NCBI GenBank assembly: GCA_965200035.1
Contig: OZ241334.1
Coordinates: 3,596,001-3,660,000, forward strand
From: UBA1952 sp965200035
GTDB taxonomy: Bacteria > Bacteroidota > Bacteroidia > Chitinophagales > Chitinophagaceae
DNA length: 64,000 bases
Direction: 5' to 3'
Below are positions 10,623 to 20,894 of this stretch, in pieces (within the stretch, counting starts at the first letter, position 1; the number at the start of each line of letters is the position of its first letter). Both the position numbers and the translations under genes were made by a program. The notes below the pieces were generated by a model. It was not told the DNA's origin, made no database searches, and worked only from the letters and a program-made list of their open reading frames with translations.

Positions 10623-13600
10623 ATGAATTACGCAGCCAGCAAGAATGCAATCGTCCCTGTGTCAAACGATACACCCGCGCAGCTATCCAATTTTATCACA
10701 ATACTGCAGCAACGTACCAAGTATAATGTCCCTTTTTTCCTGGCACCCGTAAGGCTGGAAACAAGATTCCGGAAAGTGATGCGGAATATAATGGACGAAG
10801 TGATCAGGAGCAATGTCAGCGATGCCAGCACCCGCTTTACGGGCACAAAAGATATTTCCGTGGCTTACGGCACCTATGGCGGTTTTAAAGGCAGCACGGT
10901 ACTGGCCGCAGCCACTGAGCTGAATGATCATTTCAATAATCTGGTAAATACTTTAGATAATGTACAGCTGGTGAATCCGGTAGAGCAGGATGAGCTGCGC
11001 CGTCAATCCAATGATCTGTCTGCCACGCTGGGTAGGACGTTTCAGAATTTTCAGTCTGTAAGCATGGACGATGAGGAAAGCAGCCAGTTGCAGGAGATCA
11101 TGGCATCCATACAATCTTCCAGCGATAACATTACTGGTTCATTGAGCAAATTGCAGCCCGATAATTCCTGGGCGCAGGAAGTAAGCCAGGCAACAATAGA
11201 TCAGTGGGCGCGGGCAGGTAACATTGTACAGAGCAGTAACGATATACTGAGGAATATGGACCAGTATAACGTTGATCAGAACATTCTTAATCAATACTTC
11301 CGGCAGGCATCTGCCGTGCTCGATTACTTTAAGGAGCCTATCAATAGTATTGATGACAAGCAATATGTATGGAATATCCTGAGCCCTTTCGACGATCAGT
11401 TTATATACATTCAGCAGCTGCTGGCCGCAGCGCAGGCGCAGGGGAGAGACATGACTCAATCCAAAAACGACCTGAGCCTGCTCACAACGAAACTGAGCGA
11501 TGCGTGGAACAGGAATGCTTTTCCCGATCTGGCATCCGATTATTTACAGCCGGTACCCGGCACAGAAGATTTCAGGCCAGGCAATAAAGATGTAAGTGGC
11601 AGCGTTGCTCAGCAGGGCGATACAATCAATAAGACCGTAATCAGCGGTAATGACCTCATCGGCAAGCTGCTTACCCAACCTGATCAATTGCAGGAAGACG
11701 TCCTTGATCAATATAATGCGCAGCTAAAAAACATGTCCGCTTTTCTGGACAACTCAGGTACGGTAAAAGAGCTGGTAGGGCAGGGGTATTTGTGGCAGAT
11801 CATTGCTCCGCTCAATGCACAGCTCCGTCAGGTAAAAGCCTACATCAATGGTTTTATCGCGGAAGGCATAGGCGCAGCCTTTCAACAACTCGACTCATTG
11901 AATGGCTCTATTGCCACGCTGACCAATAGCTGGAACACACTGACGCTGACCGATACCAATCCGCGTACCGTGGCTGTATTTTCTACCTGGCGGTTGGTGG
12001 ATGAGCTATGGATAAGGGTGTATCCCGACAATATATCTGTCGATTCGCTGGAGCGCGAGCTTACCACAGATGAACGTGACGCAGGCATTGCATACTGGAC
12101 TGCATGGTGGGCCGCACATGGTGATCCCCAGCTGCAATTAGCTGCCTGGCAGGCATTGGTCACGCTGTACGGGCCCGAAAGAGCTGCATGGATCGTTAAG
12201 GTAATGACACCTACCAACCTGCAGAATGTCATTATAGTCAGCAGCATATTCGACACGTTCGCGCATCTTGAAGTGCTGAATACATATACCGCCCAGCTCA
12301 GCACCCTTAACCCGTTGCAGCTTTCCCCGTCGGCCGGTTCCTATCTGGCGTTTTACAATCCGCAACTGCAATACCTGACCGGTGCGGCAGATAAAGTGCA
12401 GGCACTGCCCGGTGTTTATCTGGACAGGCTTTCGGACAAAGTAAGGACAGCCGGTACCAGCTTTGCACAATTCGGCGATTTTGTTCTGTCGCAGGTAGAG
12501 GATACCAGTACTGTGCCGATGGAAGGTGGTGGTGAGCCGGTGAGTGATGGCGGTGGCGAACAGCCGAAAAACATTACCCTTCAGGAGCGTGTTACCGGCA
12601 TCAATGCCAGTTTTGATACACTCAGGAATGTAGTAAGCAGGATACAGCGGGTAGAAACATGGGATCAGATATACAGCCAGACCCCTGTTTTTCCGACTCC
12701 TGCGCTGAAAGATGCGAGCTGGTCGCAGGCTTCTTATGCAAGGACACTGCCGGACAGCTTTCTTTTCGCCACAGTCAATAATCTGGCCGATGGCAGCTAT
12801 TCTTTCCGGCATATCAAGATAGGCAACCAGATACCCAACCCTTTACAGACCAGCATTGATCCGGAGTTCAGCACTTTTTCGGATACGGCCGCGGGTCATA
12901 TGGTAATAGACCCGAACCTGCTCTGGATGGTGGATTTTAATGAAGCGGTAAACAAAGGGATGGGCATAATAATACGCCTGACTGCGGCCGAAGCGCAGGC
13001 AGGATTTGATAAGCTATTGGTGCTGGGCGTCAACACGCAGGCTGCCGACCCCAATGTAAGTGCTGCTACGCTGCCGGACATCGGAAAGAAAATGCTTCAG
13101 GATCTGCTCGATGCCCATCATTATACTCCCGGTGGCATGGCAGTGCTGCGGCTGGGCACTCCTACCAACAATACGGATGATACCAATGCCGGTTACAATC
13201 GTCCCGACCCGTATGCCGAGCTCAGCTTTGCCACAGAAGTGCAGAATGCCCTGTTTGGCACCAGCACAGATACATTGCGCAAAAAAGACGGCCAGTGGCT
13301 GTGCGATGCCTTCGGCATCGATTACAGCGCATTGCAGCATACAGAGAATGCAGGCCTGTCGCAGATAAGCAATGCAATAGCTATGAACCGGGTGCTATGG
13401 AACGGTACTGCCGGCAACTATATGAAGGAGATGATGAATTTCCTTTTTACCGACGACAATACGCAGCGTACGAAAAGCTACTTTACCGATTACGTCCTGG
13501 GGCGTGGCGCGCTGCCTTCCATCCGTACCGCTGAGCAGCCTTACGGCATTCTGCCGGTAAGCTCTTTCGGACGATGGGAATGGCCCCAGAAATATCCTGC

Positions 13601-16600
13601 AGGCACCGCATTCCCGAGCGGGCTGAAATCAGGCAGTTCCATCCGGTCTTTCTTCCTAGACGATTATACACAGGGCTATCCTTCCGGCGTAGGCAGCCAG
13701 CTGCCCCAGTTTCTGGAAGACCGCTTTCACATACGCTTGTCCAAAGTATTGGAAACATTGAATCAGTTCTGGCTGGAAATGGCCGCCTGGCATGTGAATA
13801 CGGTCAATAAAAATACAGGTAACGTATCTGCCCAGCAGGATTTTATGACGCTGCTGAGCACAGAGGCACTGATGTCCGAAGCAAGGAACCGTTTCTTTTT
13901 AAATGCGCTCAGCTTCAATAATACCTACAGTCTTAAAACAGAAGGCAATGCCGCAGCCGATTTCTGGACGCAGATACTCGCTGACCCGGCCAATACAGAT
14001 ATACCATCCGGCTTCTTCTCATTGTTCGGCAACTTCAACAGCGCTGATTTTTCTCCAGGCACAGGTGCCCCCAACCCATTGGGCGATGCGAACGGTATTA
14101 TGGATATCAACGAATTCCTGTCTGGTGGCAGCGGCGCGCCGCAGATGAGCCGCATAAAAAATGCGCTGCGCATCTTCACAGTCCGGTTCATGAGCGAAAA
14201 GTATTCGCTTTACGGGCCCAGCGTAGATGAAAAGCCGCTTACGGAAAAGGATGTGCTGACTGCCAATGTGTATGGCAAGAACTATATCAAATGGCTGAGA
14301 ACATCCAACCCATACGACATCTGGCAAAGCAACAATTTTGGCCACATGCCTTCAAGGTCGCTCCTGTACCTGCTGATGCGGCAGAGCGTACTGCTCACTT
14401 ATCGCGAAGCGGCGTGGGATATTCTGGAAAAGGCAAACCTGTTTACCCGGGTAGCACGGAAAATCATAGGCACACCGGAAGGCATCGTAACCCAGCAGTC
14501 GAATACAACCAAGCAGGGCATCTTTACCAAATGGCATCCGCTTTTTGAAAACATCAAGAACCTTACGGCATCGCCCTCACATTATCTCACGAAAACAATA
14601 CCGCTGGATGATGCCTTTAAGTTTTTCTACAATTATGTAGGCGATATTACCGCGCCATACAAGCCGGCGTATGCCGCACCCACCTGGCAAGGCATCAAGC
14701 TCGCCGATTATTTGTTCAATCCCGTTCCTGCCCTGGGAGCAGGCTATAACGATCTGAATGCTCTAGGAAGTGATGCGCTCGGCAAAATCGCTGCGATGAA
14801 TGGCTCGCTGGATCTCCTGCAAAGCTGCACTGTGGCCGAGCTGGACAGGCTGATGCGCGAGCATGTGGATCTTTGCTCCTACCGCTTAGATGCATGGAGC
14901 TATGGCATGATCAACAAAAGGCTGTGGGAACATCGTAACATGGATGGCGCAAACTCTGCCGGTGCAAGAAAAGCCGGCATATATCTGGGCGCTTACGGAT
15001 GGCTCGTTGATGTAAAGCCAAACATTAATGGTCTTGTCGCGATCAACCCTACGCATGTACCGGGTGATCTTACGGAATTCGGAACCTTGTATTACGACCA
15101 GGCTAACCTGGGCTTCATACATACACCTTCCGTATCGCATGCTTTGACGGCCGCGATATTGCGGAGCGGTTATGTCTCTGAAAACAATTCGGCGGACAAT
15201 CGCTTTGCGATCAATCTATCTTCGGAAAGGGTGCGCATAGCGCTTGACCTGCTCGAAGGCGTCCGTAACGGGCAGACGCTGGGCGCGCTGATGGGCTACC
15301 AATTTGAGCGTGGCCTGCACGAAGGTTATCCCGGACTGGAGCTGGATAAGTATATCTATGTTTTCAGGAGGAAATTCCCGCTGGTAGGCGGCGCGACAGA
15401 TGCGTCCACAGCCATTCCGCACGCTGAGAATATACGTCCTTCCAACGTAGTGGATGGCATAGAGCTGCTGAACCATTTCCGCACCGCTGCAGCGGCCTAC
15501 CTCAATGCATTTCCCGGCACATCCATCCACGATATGTATGTATCGCCCGGCACTTATCAGGTAAGCGGACATCCTTTATCCTATATTGCCCCTTACAGCA
15601 TCATGGATACGGCCGATTATACAGGCTTCAGCAGCGGTTCTTTCTTTACGCAGGAAATGATGGCGATCATTACGGAGATAGACCGCATTGCCAATGCCAT
15701 AGATGCACTGGGTGATCTTACCATTGCAGAAGGGGTTTTCCAGATGGCAAAAAGCAACTATGGCCGTTCTGCCGCGATACTCGAAACGCTTACCGAAGGA
15801 AAGAACCCAACCACTCCGCAGATCATCGATACGCCAAGAACAGGAACTCATATCAACCACAGGATGGCAGCGGTGATTGAGCCTTTGGATTTCTATTCCG
15901 TTACAAGTCCGTGGGTAGGGATTACGCTCAGTCCGAGAGCCTATGCCGAACCCAATATCAACAAATGGATGGCTCAGGTATTGATCGCACCATTTGCCGG
16001 CGCTACGGTTAGCACCCTGCCGGATAAAATCGGCTGCACGGTAACCTTCAATGATGCCGGTAATGTGCTTCAATCCGCCACGGTAAAGCTTTCCCAGCTG
16101 GATATACAGCCGATAGACCTGCTGTATATGGTGCAGTCTGATGGCTACAAAGCGGAGCTTACGGCACGCATTGTCTATTACATAAGATCGACCAGCACCC
16201 TTTACTATGGCGGGCCGGCCGGTATACCTACCGCAACAGCCATAACCGTTAATCTTGCCAATAAGGGAACGGCAACTCTGGCTTCTTTTCAACAGATACT
16301 TACGCTGACCGGCGCTGCAGCACGCATTGTCAATGAAAGCAAATACCTGAAGCCTGAAGACTTTTTGTATAGTCCGAATGCGGATGTGAATACCCTGGTA
16401 TCCCAATACGATACTACGGAACTTGCAGCACGCGTTACGGACCTGATGAGCAGACTGAACACGGTGCAGACTAATCTCGCATCTATCCCTGTTACCATGG
16501 TAGGCGGCGTAGCTACCATACCAGACAGCGTATCCAATAATACTGCGGTAAATAATCTGCGCAGCTATCTTAAAAGCGCTGCAGCGTTTGGCATCAGCTA

Positions 16601-17912
16601 TACCATTCCTGCTTCCGCAACCGAGGTATTTGCCGCTGCGCCCGACACTGCTGTAGAAGGCCTGGTGGCTGATCTGCTGGTATTGAAGCAAAAGGCAACA
16701 GCTGAAATCAGTAAGCGATATACCGCTGCCGGTACCGCTTATGCCGCGATCACCGGCGGTATGAGCGAAAGCGATAAGGTCACTAAATACATAGCCATTA
16801 TCACAACAATACTGGGTGCAGAATTCAAGGTATTGCCGCATTTCCATTTCGATCATTACAACGGCCTGTACACCGCCATTACGGCCCAGCTGCCGCCGGT
16901 AGCCACCACCAATGATATCATGTACGCTTATCTGCCGGAAAGCAGCGTAGCGTTGAAAATGGACGAATGGCTGTATGGCATTGCCCGTGTGCAGGAAAAG
17001 GTCGGTGAAATCGAAACCATACGCCTGCTGGCTGATGATACCAATGATTATGCGCTGAGAAATATCCGGCCTGTACAATTCCCGTATCTGGTAACGACGG
17101 GTACCGGCGGACCTGTAGGCGACTACTGGCTGGGAACGGAATATCCTTCCGGCTATACTCCCTCCGGCGATAAATTGTCGGTAGCTGTATTGAACTACGA
17201 TAAGCTTCCGGCTACTGCTACAGCCACAACGCCGTTCTGCGGCCTGCTGATCTCAGAATGGTCGGAGCTGATACCGATAGAGCAGCAGACAACCGGCATT
17301 GCTTTCAACTACGATAACCCGAATGCGAAACCACCGCAGAACATATTGCTGGCCGTGAATCCGCAGGTAGTTCAGGTCAACGATCCGAACCCCAACAAGA
17401 CCTGGCACCTGGAAGACTTGCTGCATACCATGCTTGACACGATGGATATGGCAAAAGTAAGAATGGTGGACCCCGACAGCTTTGCAAGGCTGGATGGCTC
17501 CGAGATAAATGATAACCGTAAGAACGATGCGGCGAACCGCTATCCTACATCTGCTGAGATGACCCGTTCAAAAATGTATGAACTGTTCCGCTGGGTATTG
17601 CCGGCTGTGACGGGAGAAATAACGCCGGAAGCCGTAACTGCGGCCGGGACTCCATTGCATCCCGAACCGCAATACCAAAACGTTGAATCTATACAGCAGG
17701 TATCGTTCGATTACAATCCGAATAATGCAGGCCCGCCAATTGTACCTGGAACAGTCACCTCCACAGGCGTGACCGGAGTGGTAAACTGGAAAGCGATCTC
17801 TACCGATGATATACTTTCCAATACCGGAACGATCCAATTTATAGAAGAAGAAGCAACATTTACTGCTATTGCCAATGCACAGGCTGGCATGACCGCCATC
17901 AGCGGCGTCTAA
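10623..17912 (+). CDS. 2429-aa giant protein of unknown function
   Basis: The largest gene in the window. The N-terminal ~450 residues are Gln/Asn/Asp-rich and probably helical or coiled coil (DDEESSQLQEIMASIQSSSD). A Gly/Glu linker lies near residues 636-655 (EGGGEPVSDGGGEQPKN). About residue 970 carries the segment EQPYGILPVSSFGRW; I recall a similar QPYG-LPV signature in other giant hypothetical proteins encoded next to homologues of the following gene, but no function is known. No catalytic motif, signal peptide or membrane helix was recognised. Long reverse-strand frames inside it (for example at 15576-17078) are shadows. The next gene starts 10 bases after its stop, implying tight co-expression. 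Length and composition suggest a scaffold or filament component; this is inference. Confidence 0.72.
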   Translation: MNYAASKNAIVPVSNDTPAQLSNFITILQQRTKYNVPFFLAPVRLETRFRKVMRNIMDEVIRSNVSDASTRFTGTKDISVAYGTYGGFKGSTVLAAATELNDHFNNLVNTLDNVQLVNPVEQDELRRQSNDLSATLGRTFQNFQSVSMDDEESSQLQEIMASIQSSSDNITGSLSKLQPDNSWAQEVSQATIDQWARAGNIVQSSNDILRNMDQYNVDQNILNQYFRQASAVLDYFKEPINSIDDKQYVWNILSPFDDQFIYIQQLLAAAQAQGRDMTQSKNDLSLLTTKLSDAWNRNAFPDLASDYLQPVPGTEDFRPGNKDVSGSVAQQGDTINKTVISGNDLIGKLLTQPDQLQEDVLDQYNAQLKNMSAFLDNSGTVKELVGQGYLWQIIAPLNAQLRQVKAYINGFIAEGIGAAFQQLDSLNGSIATLTNSWNTLTLTDTNPRTVAVFSTWRLVDELWIRVYPDNISVDSLERELTTDERDAGIAYWTAWWAAHGDPQLQLAAWQALVTLYGPERAAWIVKVMTPTNLQNVIIVSSIFDTFAHLEVLNTYTAQLSTLNPLQLSPSAGSYLAFYNPQLQYLTGAADKVQALPGVYLDRLSDKVRTAGTSFAQFGDFVLSQVEDTSTVPMEGGGEPVSDGGGEQPKNITLQERVTGINASFDTLRNVVSRIQRVETWDQIYSQTPVFPTPALKDASWSQASYARTLPDSFLFATVNNLADGSYSFRHIKIGNQIPNPLQTSIDPEFSTFSDTAAGHMVIDPNLLWMVDFNEAVNKGMGIIIRLTAAEAQAGFDKLLVLGVNTQAADPNVSAATLPDIGKKMLQDLLDAHHYTPGGMAVLRLGTPTNNTDDTNAGYNRPDPYAELSFATEVQNALFGTSTDTLRKKDGQWLCDAFGIDYSALQHTENAGLSQISNAIAMNRVLWNGTAGNYMKEMMNFLFTDDNTQRTKSYFTDYVLGRGALPSIRTAEQPYGILPVSSFGRWEWPQKYPAGTAFPSGLKSGSSIRSFFLDDYTQGYPSGVGSQLPQFLEDRFHIRLSKVLETLNQFWLEMAAWHVNTVNKNTGNVSAQQDFMTLLSTEALMSEARNRFFLNALSFNNTYSLKTEGNAAADFWTQILADPANTDIPSGFFSLFGNFNSADFSPGTGAPNPLGDANGIMDINEFLSGGSGAPQMSRIKNALRIFTVRFMSEKYSLYGPSVDEKPLTEKDVLTANVYGKNYIKWLRTSNPYDIWQSNNFGHMPSRSLLYLLMRQSVLLTYREAAWDILEKANLFTRVARKIIGTPEGIVTQQSNTTKQGIFTKWHPLFENIKNLTASPSHYLTKTIPLDDAFKFFYNYVGDITAPYKPAYAAPTWQGIKLADYLFNPVPALGAGYNDLNALGSDALGKIAAMNGSLDLLQSCTVAELDRLMREHVDLCSYRLDAWSYGMINKRLWEHRNMDGANSAGARKAGIYLGAYGWLVDVKPNINGLVAINPTHVPGDLTEFGTLYYDQANLGFIHTPSVSHALTAAILRSGYVSENNSADNRFAINLSSERVRIALDLLEGVRNGQTLGALMGYQFERGLHEGYPGLELDKYIYVFRRKFPLVGGATDASTAIPHAENIRPSNVVDGIELLNHFRTAAAAYLNAFPGTSIHDMYVSPGTYQVSGHPLSYIAPYSIMDTADYTGFSSGSFFTQEMMAIITEIDRIANAIDALGDLTIAEGVFQMAKSNYGRSAAILETLTEGKNPTTPQIIDTPRTGTHINHRMAAVIEPLDFYSVTSPWVGITLSPRAYAEPNINKWMAQVLIAPFAGATVSTLPDKIGCTVTFNDAGNVLQSATVKLSQLDIQPIDLLYMVQSDGYKAELTARIVYYIRSTSTLYYGGPAGIPTATAITVNLANKGTATLASFQQILTLTGAAARIVNESKYLKPEDFLYSPNADVNTLVSQYDTTELAARVTDLMSRLNTVQTNLASIPVTMVGGVATIPDSVSNNTAVNNLRSYLKSAAAFGISYTIPASATEVFAAAPDTAVEGLVADLLVLKQKATAEISKRYTAAGTAYAAITGGMSESDKVTKYIAIITTILGAEFKVLPHFHFDHYNGLYTAITAQLPPVATTNDIMYAYLPESSVALKMDEWLYGIARVQEKVGEIETIRLLADDTNDYALRNIRPVQFPYLVTTGTGGPVGDYWLGTEYPSGYTPSGDKLSVAVLNYDKLPATATATTPFCGLLISEWSELIPIEQQTTGIAFNYDNPNAKPPQNILLAVNPQVVQVNDPNPNKTWHLEDLLHTMLDTMDMAKVRMVDPDSFARLDGSEINDNRKNDAANRYPTSAEMTRSKMYELFRWVLPAVTGEITPEAVTAAGTPLHPEPQYQNVESIQQVSFDYNPNNAGPPIVPGTVTSTGVTGVVNWKAISTDDILSNTGTIQFIEEEATFTAIANAQAGMTAISGV

Positions 17913-17922
17913 AACTTTTTAT

Positions 17923-19839
17923 ATGACCATATCATCACCAAATATACCGGCAGGCAATAAGATCACTCCATTCACCGGCTGGAACCGGCTGGAGACAAGG
18001 CCCCGCCAGGAACAGTTCAGCGAAGCGCTGCAGGCCAAAATCCATGATCCCCTCTGGATGCTGGGCCGCCAGTGGCAGGTAGGCGAATTTACCGGGCAGG
18101 ATACGGGTTCCGGCATATTCGCCAAGGTGCAGATGTCTTACAAAACAATGACCGGCATCGGAGCCTATGGCCAGACGCCCGGAAGCTATGACGGGAATAT
18201 TCCCATGGAAGCCATGGTGGAAAGCATTCCCTACAACTGGAGCATCAAAGAGCGGCTGCTGATGGGCAAGAAATGGCAGAAGATCATGAAGGCCACGCTT
18301 TCGACCGGTGATTATACTACTTATTCCGCCCTGTTCACCAGCACATCGCATCCCTTTGCCATGCAGTTTCCGGTGCCGAGCACCTCTATGGCTACCGAGG
18401 ACAATATACGCGAAGCGGCAGAGGTCTATTGTAATGAAAAGCTGGTTAATTTTCTTTCCGGCGTGTCTGTATCGGGCCTGAATATCGATGGCGCAGTCCT
18501 CTACAACCGGATAAAGGATAATGTGGCCTGGAGCACCAATCTGGCAACAGATTTTGGCGGCTCGCCCGGCGCTACTACCATCAGCGCGCAGCTGGTTACG
18601 GTACGCTCGCTGTTCCTGCAATGGATGAATAATATCTATCCGTTCCCGGACGGGCAGGCCAACTGGGAAAAGAAACAGCTCGAATACCAGTTTGACACTT
18701 ACTGGCCGGTTGACGGCAGCACACAGATGCGGCTTACGGCAAAAAAGTACCACCAGGGACATTTTGACTGGTACGCTTTTAATCAGGACACCAGCACTTA
18801 TAATATATCTTCACCCTATACCGCAGATGGCAAGTCTATGCAGCTGATGATCGCCCAGAGTGGCTTTGCCGGTATGCCCAGTACCCGCTGGTGGGAGTTT
18901 GAGGACGGTAAGGTAAACTTCTGTAATCTCGACGGGAACTCAACGGACATTGCCAAAATCATTACCACTCAGTTTGCGCTCGTTTACCAGGATGACTGGT
19001 TCTTTATCCCATACACAATACCTGTAGGCAGCTATGCACAGGTAGCAGGCATGGTCATCACCGATGTATTCGGCGTCAATACATTCGTTGCCAACTACGA
19101 TATCGATAATTATAATTACAGCAGCGGCTTCCAGGCCTCTAATGACTGGAAAGACTGGCGCTGGCTGGATATATCCAAGTCCGACACAGCGGCTGTTAGC
19201 GCCGGTTCTGTAAACAATGTGAAACCTGCAGGCACCTTTGTATTCCTGCCGGTGGTAAATGATATTCTGGAAAGCGACCCGGTAGAGTCTGTCCTGTTTA
19301 TCCGCGATGAGCTGGCCGATATGGTATGGGCTATCGAGAAGCGTGTGCCCAATAACATGGGTACAGGGTGGGATGGTTATGACCGCGCCAATGCCTATAC
19401 TGCCTTGCTCAAAAAAATAAAGCCGGATACTTCCGTTGCAGTTACCCCGCCTGCAGATGCAAAGCTGAGCTACGAGCTGGAAACAACCACCATTCCCGAA
19501 AACTGGATACCATTCATTCCTGTGCGGCTGCCGGGCAGCAACCGGCAGATCGAATTTCAACGGGGCGCTATGCCGCGTATTATGGCGCCCTATGCTCCAT
19601 CTATGGTAAGGCCGCAGACCGGAATATTAAGCTATGGTCTCTCAGGGTCTTCGTACGCACCTTATTACATTTACGAGGAAGAGATACCAAGGGCAGGTGC
19701 TATAGTAGAGACGTCGATACAGCGCACACGCTGGTATAATGGCAAAACACTGCTTTGGGTAGGCCGCAGAAAATACTCTGGTCGCGGAGAAGGGAACAGC
19801 GGACTTGCCTATGATCGGTTAAATGATATTCCACAGTAA
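17923..19839 (+). CDS. Conserved hypothetical protein with DPLWMLGRQWQVGEF motif, last gene of the giant cluster
   Basis: A 638-aa protein lacking a signal peptide. The N-terminus (ITPFTGWNRLETRPRQEQF, then DPLWMLGRQWQVGEFTGQD at about residues 42-60) is a distinctive signature that I recall from uncharacterised proteins of actinobacteria, proteobacteria and Bacteroidota encoded beside very large hypothetical genes; no function is established to my knowledge. The body contains repeated Trp/Tyr-rich segments (STRWWEFEDGKVNF, NDWKDWRWLDIS). It ends about 165 bases before a strong terminator, so it closes the operon begun left of the window. Confidence 0.74.
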   Translation: MTISSPNIPAGNKITPFTGWNRLETRPRQEQFSEALQAKIHDPLWMLGRQWQVGEFTGQDTGSGIFAKVQMSYKTMTGIGAYGQTPGSYDGNIPMEAMVESIPYNWSIKERLLMGKKWQKIMKATLSTGDYTTYSALFTSTSHPFAMQFPVPSTSMATEDNIREAAEVYCNEKLVNFLSGVSVSGLNIDGAVLYNRIKDNVAWSTNLATDFGGSPGATTISAQLVTVRSLFLQWMNNIYPFPDGQANWEKKQLEYQFDTYWPVDGSTQMRLTAKKYHQGHFDWYAFNQDTSTYNISSPYTADGKSMQLMIAQSGFAGMPSTRWWEFEDGKVNFCNLDGNSTDIAKIITTQFALVYQDDWFFIPYTIPVGSYAQVAGMVITDVFGVNTFVANYDIDNYNYSSGFQASNDWKDWRWLDISKSDTAAVSAGSVNNVKPAGTFVFLPVVNDILESDPVESVLFIRDELADMVWAIEKRVPNNMGTGWDGYDRANAYTALLKKIKPDTSVAVTPPADAKLSYELETTTIPENWIPFIPVRLPGSNRQIEFQRGAMPRIMAPYAPSMVRPQTGILSYGLSGSSYAPYYIYEEEIPRAGAIVETSIQRTRWYNGKTLLWVGRRKYSGRGEGNSGLAYDRLNDIPQ

Positions 19840-20005
19840 GGTGATTTTTTGCAGTATTATAATATGCCCGTGAGGGGAAAACTATTTTTCAGACTCCAGT
19901 GCCATTAGCATGAGGCATGGAAGAGCGTGCAGGTGGCTTGCAGTGGGGTTTAAGGTTTCTGTTTCAATAAAATTAATCAGGTGACGAATGCTGCCGGTGC
20001 ATCAT

Positions 20006-20038
20006 AAAAAAGCTCTGCTTGTTTAAGCAGGGCTTTTT
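20006..20038 (+). terminator. Rho-independent terminator of the giant-protein operon
   Basis: Stem AAGCTCTGCTT / AAGCAGGGCTT around a GTTT loop, flanked by A-rich and T-rich runs so it could work in both directions. It lies 166 bases after the 638-aa gene; the bases between show no gene. Confidence 0.8.
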
Positions 20039-20210
20039 ACATTGCTGCGTAAAGGCAGAAAGGTAAAAATGCCTTTCTCTGTCGCAAGATTATAGTGCCT
20101 GATTATGTAAGGGTCGGCCTTTGGCCTTTCTGTTATGTTGCCATCAGCCATCTGCATACCAGGCTTTGCTTTAGTCTTGCAGCAACGGTGTATGGCCAGC
20201 CAATCTGATT

Positions 20211-20483
20211 GAATGGTCATCCTTGTTAACTGAACGGTCTTTCTTGTTGCGTGAATAGTCTTCCTTGTTAACTGAATAGTCTTCCTTGTTAACTGAATAG
20301 TCTTCCTTGTTAACTGAATGGTCTTCCTTGTTGCGTGAACGGTCTTCCTTGTTGCGTGAATAGCCTTCCTTGTTAACTGAATAGCCTTCCTTGTTAACTG
20401 AATGGTCTTCCTTACTGAGTGAATAGCCTTCCTTGTTCATTGAACAGCCTTCCCTGCCAAGTGAACTGCGATTCTTACTGAAT
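20211..20483. repeat. 21-bp tandem repeat (12 units plus one degenerate)
   Basis: Twelve consecutive 21-bp units start at 20211 (register GAATRGYC-TTCCTTGTTAACT, with GTTGCGT, GTTCATT or CTGAGT variants at the end), followed by a degenerate unit at 20463-20483. On the minus strand the array is open and would encode the heptapeptide N-K-E-D-Y-S-V within a 121-codon frame (20171-20536); on the plus strand GAATAG gives stops. That minus frame has no recognised homologue and lies between two terminators, so I treat it as a minisatellite and not as a proven gene. A second 21-bp repeat with another sequence lies at 33007-33132. Confidence 0.85.
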
Positions 20484-20589
20484 GGAAAACCCCGGTTGTT
20501 GAAGAATCTGCTGCACGTAACGGTAAATAAAGGCACTACTTTCGGCTGAACAGGAAAGTAGCTTGTGATTATACGATAAGTGATTAAAC

Positions 20590-20622
20590 AAAGCCCGGAC
20601 TACAATTTGGTCCGGGCTTTTT
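20590..20622 (+). terminator. Bidirectional terminator hairpin
   Basis: Strong stem AAAGCCCGGAC / GTCCGGGCTTT (with a G at the loop side) around TACAATTTG, followed by T-run. It isolates the 21-bp repeat block from the operon that starts after it. Confidence 0.75.
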
Positions 20623-20725
20623 ATGGCTGCATTAGGCTTTTCATTCATGCTCAGGTTGCATCTCAGCAAATATTATTCTGCAAAAAAACGGGAAAAATAC
20701 CCCCATACTCACCGCTATTTGACGC

Positions 20726-20756
20726 TTGCGAGCACTTGTGCATGTGTATACGTTTG
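20726..20756 (+). promoter_or_regulatory. Bacteroidota-type promoter for the 20.9-25.5 kb operon
   Basis: TTG at 20726-20728, a 20-base spacer and TACGTTTG at 20749-20756, matching the -33 / -7 (TAnnTTTG) consensus. It stands about 140 bases before the lipoprotein ATG at 20895. The 12 bases TGTATACGTTTG recur at the promoter at 33629-33659. Confidence 0.6.
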
Positions 20757-20894
20757 TTGCAAATAAATAAAAGTATTTCGTTCAGCATTATAACCGTGCG
20801 CGCCTGGTTTTTCAATCATCTGAAACAGAGCAATGTATGGCAGCATAACGCCAGCGAAAAAGCTTTCTGTAATCAAACCATCAACACTTATTTG

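Noticed and set aside
15576..17078. Open frame of 500 codons on the minus strand
   Set aside because: Antisense of the 2429-aa gene with shadow composition.
1..19839. Reading the giant genes as a phage tail or contractile injection system
   Set aside because: No recognisable sheath, tube, baseplate, spike or AAA+ gene; only size and repeats are suggestive.
20211..20483. Possible CRISPR array
   Set aside because: Period of 21 bp with no spacers and no cas genes; a plain tandem repeat.
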